Below, piece by piece: positions 14,409-21,362 of a stretch of 21,362 nucleotides of DNA. Each line of letters starts with the position of its first letter. The first letter of the stretch is position 1. This stretch comes from JANXSD01 sp043758125 (GTDB lineage Bacteria > Bacteroidota > Bacteroidia > AKYH767-A > OLB10): assembly GCA_043758125.1 (NCBI GenBank), contig JAYVOC010000226.1, positions 1 to 21,362 of the forward strand, in the 5' to 3' direction. Position numbers and translations under genes: made by a program. A model generated the notes under the pieces. It was not told where the DNA came from and ran no database searches. It worked only from the letters and a program-made list of their open reading frames with translations.

Positions 14409-16217
14409 CTATTTTGCTATTAAAGCTATATCGTTACTAATGCCCCACCATCTAATTCCCTCAGTTACAAAATCAATATTAACTTTATATTTTCCTGGAT
14501 GTCCTGGATAATCAATATTTACTTTTTGAACTAGGCTTTTCCCTGGTAATATATCAAGTAATAAAATAGTTCTGGAATTATCCCATTTCAAAAGTTTTCC
14601 GCTTTCATCATATAAATGATAACTAATTAAAACTGGATGTGCTCCCTCTGGGATTGATGTCAACGTTAAAGTATCAAGATTTGAAATGCGAATATTTGTG
14701 TACGTTTCAGCCTCATCACAAAGGATTTCTTTTTTTAACAAATCAATTTTTATATTATCCTTTGAGAATGATGCTTCCTTAAACGAATCACTATTTTGTG
14801 AATTTGAAAGCATGCTATATCCTGATTCAGGGAAGTTAAAATAATTTTTGTTAAATGAGTTTGTTGTAAACCAAAAAGGCTCCCATTCTGGGCCCAGAAA
14901 AACATCTTTCTTTATTAGTTGTTCTTCAGTAAAATGAGTGTTATTTTTTAGTGAGAAGAAAGTTACGGAATACGCAGGGTTATCTAATGAAGAAAGTAGT
15001 GTTGATTCAAAAGGTAAAGACCAAGTAGGAAGCATGTTGTTAAATTCCTTTAAATGATTTTCATCGACAAGAAACTTCCTCTTATCCAATGATCGTCCAT
15101 ATTGAATCATATTATTAAGATCTTCTATTCTCTCTGTTATGGGTTGTCGAGCTTCACAAATTTGGTTTAAAGAATAGGTAATTAATATTATAACGGCAAG
15201 TGTAGCAAAGTTGCGAGATGGAACTGAAAAAGTATGTACTAAACTAAATGCAATAAATAATCCGAAAACTATGTAATAATTTTCATACATCATTTGCGAT
15301 TCTCCTTTATAAAGAGTAACACATATTAATATTGCAAAGAATATAAAGAACGCTCCACTATAAATTGCTAAGAGTTTGTTTTTACGAAGTAGAAGTAATA
15401 ATGTAATGCAAAAAGCAATTACCGGGATTAATATTTGTTTTTTCACAAATCCTAAAAAATATTTTGTACTTGGCAAGTCTCTTATATGCATTAGTTGTTG
15501 AAAGAACTCATTACCTGATAACATCTTGTTTTTTTCATATTCTGAATTTGTAAAAACTTTGATTCTTATAACATACCATATAATAGTGAATACCACTAAG
15601 AACAATAATTTTTTATCCTTAAACCTTCCGTTTTGTATCAACTCAAAGCCCAATATAAATAGGACGGTAAACAATGTAAGTTGGTGGTAAAATGATATTA
15701 TTAAAATTAAAAGAGATGCAATAATTGTATGAAGCCAAGCTTTAGAAGTAGCATTTTCAAATGATCTTGCAACGATTGTCCATAATAGAATACTAAGTGC
15801 CATTCCTTGATAAAGCTCCGCTGTGGAATAATAAAACGTCATTCGAAAAGTAAGACAAAGAGATAACATTAATATCCATGATCCTTTACTGTTTTTGTAT
15901 ACGTATTGAATGATAAGAAAAAATATATAATACAGCACAATAAACGAAGCAGAATACAATTGTAAGAATGTTTCAAGACTTACTCCGTGGCGTAGTCCAT
16001 ATAAAGGAGCCATCTGTGAAAAAATTGTTCCCCACCGTCCTAGCACGAATGAAAAATTATTTTGATCGATAAGCAAAAAAGAAAAGAAAGCTGGATCAGA
16101 ATAGATTATACGTTCTTTAAAAAAGACCAGTGAATAGATAAATAATATCAAAAAAAAGAGATGACCAATAGTCGCAGTAAAGGAATCAGTCTTAATTATG
16201 TTATTTTCTTTAAGCAT
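14409..16217 (-). CDS. Polytopic membrane protein, tandem paralogue A, with C-terminal Ig-like domain
   Basis: I start at ATG 16217 (602 residues). An in-frame TTG at 16250 would prepend a hydrophobic GLLIILLHLQ that the paralogue lacks and would overlap a promoter. About ten membrane helices span residues 14-375. Landmarks shared with the downstream gene are FFKER (32-36), SDPAF (Asp41), STAELYQGM, LPSTKYFLGF, KGESQMMYENYYIV and WSLPFESTLLSSL. Residues ~505-602 form a beta-sandwich of a kind seen on polysaccharide-related proteins: VLISYHLYDESGKLLKWDN, LPGKSLVQKV, GKYKVNIDFVTEGIRWW. This resembles the Wzt-C/Ig-like modules that carry the motif YHW-D-G-W. A sugar-handling role outside the inner membrane is plausible. 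The catalytic or transport activity is unknown. Confidence 0.85.
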   Translation of the reverse strand: MLKENNIIKTDSFTATIGHLFFLILFIYSLVFFKERIIYSDPAFFSFLLIDQNNFSFVLGRWGTIFSQMAPLYGLRHGVSLETFLQLYSASFIVLYYIFFLIIQYVYKNSKGSWILMLSLCLTFRMTFYYSTAELYQGMALSILLWTIVARSFENATSKAWLHTIIASLLILIISFYHQLTLFTVLFILGFELIQNGRFKDKKLLFLVVFTIIWYVIRIKVFTNSEYEKNKMLSGNEFFQQLMHIRDLPSTKYFLGFVKKQILIPVIAFCITLLLLLRKNKLLAIYSGAFFIFFAILICVTLYKGESQMMYENYYIVFGLFIAFSLVHTFSVPSRNFATLAVIILITYSLNQICEARQPITERIEDLNNMIQYGRSLDKRKFLVDENHLKEFNNMLPTWSLPFESTLLSSLDNPAYSVTFFSLKNNTHFTEEQLIKKDVFLGPEWEPFWFTTNSFNKNYFNFPESGYSMLSNSQNSDSFKEASFSKDNIKIDLLKKEILCDEAETYTNIRISNLDTLTLTSIPEGAHPVLISYHLYDESGKLLKWDNSRTILLLDILPGKSLVQKVNIDYPGHPGKYKVNIDFVTEGIRWWGISNDIALIAK

Positions 16218-16220
16218 TTG

Positions 16221-16251
16221 CAAATGTAACAGGATAATTAGCAATCCCAAT
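16221..16251 (-). promoter_or_regulatory. Leaderless-type promoter of the tandem membrane-protein genes
   Basis: On the minus strand TACATTTG (16228-16221) fully matches TAnnTTTG and lies 19 bases after ATTG (16251-16248), a three-of-four -33 match. Only three bases separate it from the ATG at 16217, so the transcript would begin at or beside the start codon. Confidence 0.55.
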
Positions 16252-16453
16252 TGAAAAAGCAGAACCTAAAGAAATGTTAATTAGCAAACTACATTTCTTA
16301 TATTAAGTATGTTTTTAACTAAATAATACGTATTTACTACAACATTACTATGTTTGCACAGAAAATAGTAGAATCCAAAATAAATTAACACTTTTTAAGT
16401 ATTAATTTCGGGAAATTATTTATTAGATTTAAACATATTATAATTCTATTTCG

Positions 16454-17605
16454 GTGCAAATTAATACGAAGCAATCAGGAGAAGTGTACTTTATGAATCT
16501 GGATGTTCTACGGTTTCTCGCAGCATTCATGATTGTCTTTGTGCATGGTTTTGAAGGGTGGCATGGTTGGTTTGGATATCCTGGTTTCATGACCACTGGA
16601 GATTATAAAACATTAACTAAATCAGGTGAATATATTAACAGGGCAATTTCAAATTTAGGATTCGGAGTTGATGTGTTTTTCCTAATTAGTGGTTTCTTAA
16701 TCACTTTTTTATTAGTTAAAGAATATGAAGAATCTGGCACGGTAAGTCTTAAGAAGTTTTATATGCGTCGTATCCTAAGGATTTGGCCACTTTATTACTT
16801 TATAATGCTAGTATCACCATTAATAATTAACTGGTTAGGAGAAACTACACAGCCAAATTACTTAATGACTGGACTTTTCTTAAATAATTTTGAAACCATA
16901 AAAACAGAGCAATGGATTTATCCATTTGCACATTTCTGGTCGATCTGCATTGAAGAACATTTTTACCTTTTTTGGCCGATCCTGATTAAGCTACTTCCTA
17001 AAAAGCGCTTGCCAGAATTCTTTTGCTCAATCATTTTGGTTAGCATTTTATATAGAAGCTATGAATATATGACGAATCCATATCCTTGGATGCCCATATA
17101 TCTTCACACATTAAGTCGTGTTGATGTATTGGCCATTGGATCGCTCTTTGGATACCTTCATTATCATAAACCAATTCAAGTAAAAGTGCCTTTCTCAATA
17201 AGAATAACCCTTTATATTCTATTTATTGCTTGTTTTTTCATTGACCCCCTACATAGTTGGGATACTTTTTTTCTTGCAGCATTTAAAAAATATTTTTATG
17301 TGCTAATAGTAGGATTTGCCATGTATAATTATATGTTTAATCCTGTAGCAAAATTTCGCTTTCAGAAAAAGGGGCCTATTCATTATTTAGGAAAGATATC
17401 TTATGGAATTTACATGTATCATAATGTTTTAATCTTGATTGTTATTAAAAAAGTTGTTTTTAACAACGGTATACATAATATATATGCTTACTCAGCAATT
17501 CTTTTAGGATTCTGTATTATAGTCCCAATCATAAGTTATGAATTAATGGAAAAGCCCTTTCTCAAACTTAAAAGGAAATTTGAGGTTGTTCACACAAGAC
17601 GTTAA
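16454..17605 (+). CDS. Acyltransferase 3 family membrane O-acyltransferase
   Basis: This 383-residue integral membrane protein has about ten helices. It contains the family hallmark R-X10-H: Arg20 in DVLRFLAAF and His31 in FVHG. Other family blocks are VDVFFLISGFLITF (72-85), MRRILRIWPLYY (104-115), HFWSICIEEHFYLFWP (160-175) and GKISYGIYMYHN near residue 310. The family acetylates or acylates surface polysaccharides, lipid-linked sugars or peptidoglycan across the inner membrane. The frame begins with GTG 16454. Residues before the first ATG (16493) include GEVYF, which matches the (K)IYF lead-in of Bacteroidota homologues, so I keep the GTG. No clear promoter lies in the 236-base divergent gap. 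It most likely decorates the glycan made by the surrounding genes. Confidence 0.92.
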   Translation: MQINTKQSGEVYFMNLDVLRFLAAFMIVFVHGFEGWHGWFGYPGFMTTGDYKTLTKSGEYINRAISNLGFGVDVFFLISGFLITFLLVKEYEESGTVSLKKFYMRRILRIWPLYYFIMLVSPLIINWLGETTQPNYLMTGLFLNNFETIKTEQWIYPFAHFWSICIEEHFYLFWPILIKLLPKKRLPEFFCSIILVSILYRSYEYMTNPYPWMPIYLHTLSRVDVLAIGSLFGYLHYHKPIQVKVPFSIRITLYILFIACFFIDPLHSWDTFFLAAFKKYFYVLIVGFAMYNYMFNPVAKFRFQKKGPIHYLGKISYGIYMYHNVLILIVIKKVVFNNGIHNIYAYSAILLGFCIIVPIISYELMEKPFLKLKRKFEVVHTRR

Positions 17606-17710
17606 CTTAATGAAACCCTAGAATTTCAACTTACAAATACCATTCATGCTCCTATAACTGTTTCAAAAAAAATTAAAATTGAATACCGAACAACTAAATA
17701 AGCTTTTTCC

Positions 17711-17718
17711 TAATTTTG
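17711..17718 (+). promoter_or_regulatory. Candidate -7 element for the lipoprotein gene
   Basis: TAATTTTG is a full match to TAnnTTTG and ends 20 bases before the ATG at 17739, the spacing seen at other promoters here. No TTTG lies at the expected -33 position, so the call is tentative. Confidence 0.4.
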
Positions 17719-17738
17719 AATTTTCTAAAAATAAATTC

Positions 17739-18248
17739 ATGAAAAAATCTCTTCTCACATTACTTGTATCTTGTTTAACGCTTATTGCTTGTAATGATGG
17801 CAAAAGTGGAGATGGAATTTATTATAATGATTTCGAAACGATGGGAACTTGGAGTGACTCACCAAAAATTGTTAGAGACATTGGTCATAGTGGTAATTTT
17901 TCCGTTTTTACTGATGCTGGCAATGAATATACTGAAGGTTTTAAGATACGTGTTGGTGATATTAAAGTATCAAATCCACATATTGCTACAGTAACGGCTT
18001 GGGTGATGGCAAATGATGTAAATGCAAAATCTCAACTTGTAATTAATGTAGATTCATCAGGTAAAAGCGTTGCTTGGGTTTCATCTCAAACGCAATCCGT
18101 TATTTTAACTCCTGGAAAGTGGTTTGAATTAAAATGTACATTAACACTTCCAAACAATCTCAACCCTGATGATAAACTGTATGTTTTCGGATGGTATAAT
18201 GGAAATGGGAAAGTTTATTATGATGATGTCTTAATAAAAGTTGAATAA
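17739..18248 (+). CDS. Lipoprotein with jelly-roll/CBM-like domain
   Basis: I start at ATG 17739 (169 residues). The frame is open further upstream, but this ATG directly begins a lipoprotein signal, MKKSLLTLLVSCLTLIAC, with lipidated Cys18 in the LIAC lipobox. Residues 26-169 look like one carbohydrate-binding-module or galactose-binding-like beta-sandwich: IYYNDFETMGTW, HSGNFSVFTD, ATVTAWVMAND, GKWFELKCTLTLP, KLYVFGWYNGNGKVYYDDV. The same order of motifs recurs in the C-terminal domain of the convergent membrane glycosyltransferase-like gene (18270-20111). After the Cys comes NDGKSG, without an obvious export signal of the SDDD type. It probably binds a glycan in the periplasm or on the outer membrane. 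It lies 21 bases from the 3' end of the convergent gene. Confidence 0.88.
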   Translation: MKKSLLTLLVSCLTLIACNDGKSGDGIYYNDFETMGTWSDSPKIVRDIGHSGNFSVFTDAGNEYTEGFKIRVGDIKVSNPHIATVTAWVMANDVNAKSQLVINVDSSGKSVAWVSSQTQSVILTPGKWFELKCTLTLPNNLNPDDKLYVFGWYNGNGKVYYDDVLIKVE

Positions 18249-18269
18249 TAATTTTATTAGCTATTTTCT

Positions 18270-20111
18270 TTAATTACGATGTACATATACACCGATGTCG
18301 TCAATCCAGAATTCCAAATTGCTATTATTATAAAAATAAAGATTAAGATCTGACGATTTTATTTCCTTATTCTCGATCGGTAAATCGACTCGAAATTCCG
18401 TCCATTCTTTTTCAGAATTTATGCGATTGAGTTTATTTAATTGCATCTCCTTTTTGAAATATGTATTCCCATTTTCATCTATTGAAACCGACAATGTTGT
18501 TTGATTGATGTTTCGTTGCGCAGTTGGGTACCAGCCTGTAATAGTAATTTGTTGGGATGCATCATTAGATGAATCAAAATGCCATTTCAACTCAGGAGAA
18601 AATCCATGTTCTGAATCGAGTTTTATAACATGATTTCCTGAAAGTGCCGAAACCGATACATCATCAAATCTGCAATCTTGCCATTCAGAAGGACATCCTT
18701 CAAAATCATTAAAAAACCCTTTACTGATTTTATTTTTAATATCTTCTGGAGGATTATTATGCGGATTGACAAATAATATCCATCTATATTTATTACTTGT
18801 TTTTAAAAAAACTTTCCAATATTTTTCCTTGTCCATCGAATCATAATGCAAAATATTTGATTGTACTTGATATGCTTGAATAAAATTTATTGGGATAAGT
18901 AAAGTAACGGTAGCCAACAATGCTTTCCAAGAAGATGGCTTTAAGGATGTAAAAAGAGCGGCCATTGTAAGTGCTGCTGGTCCATAAAAATCAATCAATG
19001 GACGTTGCCCAAAGCTTCCACCATAATACCAACAGCCCCATGATGAAATAATATAAAGAGTAACTCCCCAAAACAATACGGAAATATTTGCTCGAAACCA
19101 TTGTTTATGGATTAACATTGCGATAAACCCAGGAACAATCAAAAGCATAAAGGGAGTATAAACAAACCAACCTTTTCTGTAGCTGAATAACACATTGAAA
19201 AACTGTGGATTATTCCAGTTAAATCCTTCTCGTATGTAAGTCCAAACATAAAAATGACCTGTTTGCACATGCCATACTATTGGCTGAAGAGAAATTACAA
19301 GTAGGAATAAAACAATTCCTATTATCGCTTTGATTTTATTCGTTAATAAATGTCTTACAAATTCTAAGAACCCCTTGCCACTATTAAATAGAAAAGGAGT
19401 AAATAAAACTATTACAGCATTAGTAGGACGAATTAGGATTATAAGTCCCACTAGGCAACAAGCACGGTACCAACTACCATATGTCGTTTCGCTCGAAAAA
19501 ATTTTTAAATACCAAAGTAGTGTAACAACGCTAACAAACGAAAATGCATGAGAAATACTTGGCTCTAAAACCGTATAGTGAGTTAAGTTCGTAGCAAAGG
19601 CTACTCCTATAACGATTAATGCAGCTATCCTTTGTTGCACATCAAATTTTCTTAGCAACCTATATAATAAAATAATCGCAAAAGTCACATAAGTAATCGC
19701 GGCGAGACTCTCAAATACTTGGAAAAAAAATGAATATCCATCAATAGGAAATCGAAAAATAAAACTGAATATAATAGCAGCAAGAAAAAATGGAACAAGC
19801 ATTACTGCTACTCCAATTGGATATTTTATTACATAATTTCCATCGATATAGAATAGAAAATTGGAGGTATAATCCTTAGGAAGATTAAGCGAGCCATTAA
19901 AAAAATAATTGAATTTGAAATCATGAAAAATAATTGATGCTGGGAGATACGCGTAATAACCTCTACCATCACTATTTATTATTTCTTCCCATCCATGATC
20001 AACCCATCTAAAAATTACAGCAAGAACTAATAGAACGGAAAAAATTATCCATCCCATTTTTTTTTGAAATTTAATTTCAGGAGAAATTATTGCATTAAGG
20101 TCACTCTTCAA
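18270..20111 (-). CDS. GT-C-like membrane glycosyltransferase with C-terminal CBM-like domain
   Basis: This protein has 613 residues from TTG 20111; an ATG at 20057 (residue 19, just before the first helix) is an alternative start giving 595. About 11-12 membrane helices cover residues 20-430. The first external loop has INSDGRGYYAYLPASI (45-60), placing Asp48 where GT-C enzymes of the PMT/ArnT type hold their catalytic acid. Further blocks are LEPSISHAFSF, LIILIRPTNAVIVLF, SYRKGWFVYTPF and SSWGCWYYGGSFGQRPLIDFY-like sequence near 360-380. Such enzymes use polyprenyl-phosphate sugars as donors outside the inner membrane. Residues 466-613 form a jelly-roll domain (FFNDFEGCPSEW, ITITGWYPTAQ, EWTEFRVDLP, LEFWIDDIGVYV) resembling the neighbouring lipoprotein. 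The 54-base gap to the upstream gene suggests one operon. Confidence 0.82.
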   Translation of the reverse strand: MKSDLNAIISPEIKFQKKMGWIIFSVLLVLAVIFRWVDHGWEEIINSDGRGYYAYLPASIIFHDFKFNYFFNGSLNLPKDYTSNFLFYIDGNYVIKYPIGVAVMLVPFFLAAIIFSFIFRFPIDGYSFFFQVFESLAAITYVTFAIILLYRLLRKFDVQQRIAALIVIGVAFATNLTHYTVLEPSISHAFSFVSVVTLLWYLKIFSSETTYGSWYRACCLVGLIILIRPTNAVIVLFTPFLFNSGKGFLEFVRHLLTNKIKAIIGIVLFLLVISLQPIVWHVQTGHFYVWTYIREGFNWNNPQFFNVLFSYRKGWFVYTPFMLLIVPGFIAMLIHKQWFRANISVLFWGVTLYIISSWGCWYYGGSFGQRPLIDFYGPAALTMAALFTSLKPSSWKALLATVTLLIPINFIQAYQVQSNILHYDSMDKEKYWKVFLKTSNKYRWILFVNPHNNPPEDIKNKISKGFFNDFEGCPSEWQDCRFDDVSVSALSGNHVIKLDSEHGFSPELKWHFDSSNDASQQITITGWYPTAQRNINQTTLSVSIDENGNTYFKKEMQLNKLNRINSEKEWTEFRVDLPIENKEIKSSDLNLYFYNNSNLEFWIDDIGVYVHRN

Positions 20112-20165
20112 TTTTTCGCTTCGTTAACTATTATACAATTCGATATTAATATCCGAGTATTACTT

Positions 20166-21362
20166 TTACTTTGTATATCGTATTGTTTGTATCAAATTAG
20201 GATCAATATTATTAAACTTATACCAAACTAGTAATGAATTATCATCTATATTATTAAAAAAATCATTGTACTCCCTTGGATTATGTCCTGTATAAGAGTT
20301 TACACAAGGAATATTCAATTCCTGACTTGCTAACATTACATCCAAATGAAAACTTACCACATCTTTAACACTGTCTTCTATTAGCGCTATTGCTTGATGC
20401 TTTTTATTATAACGATATAATATTTCATTTCTAGCAATACTTATTCTTTCCTTAGATTTCCACTTATCATAAGTCATAATTTGGTCGGCATCGATTCGAT
20501 TGTCAACAATAATCAAAAGAGGAAAGAATACAACTATCCATTTAATTGCTTTAAATTTTTTGCATAATTCATTAAATGAAAAAACAAAAATTAAAATAAA
20601 GAAAACGATTTCAACATTAACTAATCTATTCAGTGAACGCATTACAGAAAATCCAGGAATATTATAAATATACTTATATAGGCAAAAGCCCTTGATATTT
20701 AAACAAAAAATAAAGCTAAAAAATAAACTGAGCAGTAGAAACGATAAAAATAATTTTTCTTTTTGTCCAATTCTTTTTGAGAATAAAACAAAGGGTGTGG
20801 CAATTATTCCAAGCCAAGGTAATGCGCCGATAAAAAGAAAATGACACCACCAATTATTGAAAACAGGAATCCCATGTTCAGAAAGAATTTCCCAGCTTTT
20901 AGCCGCTTTACTAGTAAAAAAATAAGATCTAATTGTTGGAATACTTGTAAGCACTTCATTATAGGAAGCAATTCCTGTTTGATGAGAACCTAAATAGTAA
21001 TGGTAGATTAATGGGAAAAACAATAGGCTGCCAACACATAATACTAAGAAATGTGATGTAACGGTTTTAAGTTTTTTAAATTGAGTAAACAATAAAGCAT
21101 CTTTATAAATAAGAAAATAACTTATAAACAAAAAGAATAGTGAATAAATTAATAAAAACCCTAAGTAAATCCCGCAATAAAATTGAAATACAATACCCAA
21201 AATTAAATAAATAAAATATTTAATTTTTTTCTCATTTAAATATATCCAAAACCAATAAAATATAAAAGGAATAATGAATCTGGGGAATGTTTGAACGTTA
21301 TAAATATTCCCAATAATAAATATTGAAAATGCAAAAACATATGCTCCTACCGATGAAAGAAT
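20166..21362 (-). CDS. Polytopic membrane protein, partial (N-terminus outside window)
   Basis: The minus-strand frame has no stop from 20166 through the last base of the window, so the gene is at least 398 residues and continues beyond 21362. The internal TTG at 21200 is not its true start. It has at least eight hydrophobic helices, then a soluble tail of about 130 residues. Recognisable stretches are NVQTFPRFIIPFIFYWFW, HGIPVFNNWWCHFLF, PGFSVMRSLNRLVNVEIVFF and CVNSYTGHNPREYNDFF. The MRSLNR-type motif after a PGF turn occurs in large membrane proteins annotated as putative glycosyltransferases or YfhO-like proteins, which suggests but does not prove a GT-C role. It lies upstream of, and probably in the same operon as, the GT-C-like gene. 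Confidence 0.75.
   Translation of the reverse strand: MLSSVGAYVFAFSIFIIGNIYNVQTFPRFIIPFIFYWFWIYLNEKKIKYFIYLILGIVFQFYCGIYLGFLLIYSLFFLFISYFLIYKDALLFTQFKKLKTVTSHFLVLCVGSLLFFPLIYHYYLGSHQTGIASYNEVLTSIPTIRSYFFTSKAAKSWEILSEHGIPVFNNWWCHFLFIGALPWLGIIATPFVLFSKRIGQKEKLFLSFLLLSLFFSFIFCLNIKGFCLYKYIYNIPGFSVMRSLNRLVNVEIVFFILIFVFSFNELCKKFKAIKWIVVFFPLLIIVDNRIDADQIMTYDKWKSKERISIARNEILYRYNKKHQAIALIEDSVKDVVSFHLDVMLASQELNIPCVNSYTGHNPREYNDFFNNIDDNSLLVWYKFNNIDPNLIQTIRYTK

Noticed and set aside
16218..16250. TTG-initiated extension of the 14409-16217 membrane protein
   Set aside because: The extra hydrophobic residues are missing in the paralogue and the region fits a promoter.
16349..16356. TATGTTTG as promoter of the acyltransferase gene
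   Set aside because: It matches the -7 consensus, but no -33 element is at the right distance and it lies about 98 bases before the start codon.
17679..17738. TTG-initiated 20-residue extension of the CBM-like lipoprotein
   Set aside because: It would place polar residues before a lipoprotein signal peptide and would span the candidate -7 element.
21198..21200. TTG at 21200 as the start of the rightmost gene
   Set aside because: The frame is open through base 21362 and encodes further membrane-type sequence, so the gene is truncated by the window edge.
11031..21362. Standard capsule or O-antigen cluster
   Set aside because: No flippase, polymerase, export channel, initiating phosphoglycosyl transferase or nucleotide-sugar synthesis gene is visible in the window.

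Overview
The window is AT-rich DNA from a member of the Bacteroidota. Three things point there: the minus-strand order rplM-rpsI-rpsB-tsf-pyrH-frr, a type IX secretion (T9SS) C-terminal sorting domain, and a SusC-like TonB receptor preceded by a carboxypeptidase-regulatory-like domain. Several genes also carry the phylum's characteristic promoter (TTTG, about 19 bases, TAnnTTTG), and Shine-Dalgarno sequences are absent. I cannot place it below phylum level.

Left part (1-3500). A lipoprotein gene runs off the left edge and is divergent from an exported protein with an FN3-like segment and a degenerate sorting-domain-like tail (295-1104). A strong terminator follows. Next is a tight pair: a biotin carboxyl carrier protein and, with no intergenic base, a Tat-exported superoxide dismutase of the Mn type (1182-2420). 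A T9SS cargo protein (2561-3496) completes this part. It converges on frr across a nested inverted-repeat element (3583-3691).

Centre (3693-7885, minus strand). This is the housekeeping translation cluster. A textbook promoter at 7854-7884 drives rplM-rpsI-rpsB-tsf. A terminator lies just 20-26 bases before the pyrH start, and frr follows pyrH. Ribosomal protein S2 carries a long acidic then Pro/Gly/Arg-rich tail. A 926-residue TonB-dependent receptor follows on the plus strand (8213-10993).

Right part (11001-21362). This is an envelope-glycan or glycolipid accessory region. A polyprenyl-phosphate sugar synthase-like GT2 and a SAM methyltransferase form one unit (12509 down to 11031). Upstream are two tandem, clearly paralogous polytopic membrane proteins of a family I do not recognise (12614-14392 and 14409-16217). 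A plus-strand acyltransferase-3 and a small lipoprotein follow. Then come two more large membrane proteins on the minus strand, one a GT-C-like glycosyltransferase and one cut by the right edge. The lipoprotein and the GT-C-like enzyme share a jelly-roll/CBM-like domain. My inference is that GT2 loads a lipid carrier with sugar, the membrane proteins transfer or handle it outside the inner membrane, and methyl and acyl groups decorate the product. This locus is the best candidate in the window for an undescribed system. The tandem paralogues and the shared carbohydrate-binding-like domain are its most distinctive parts.
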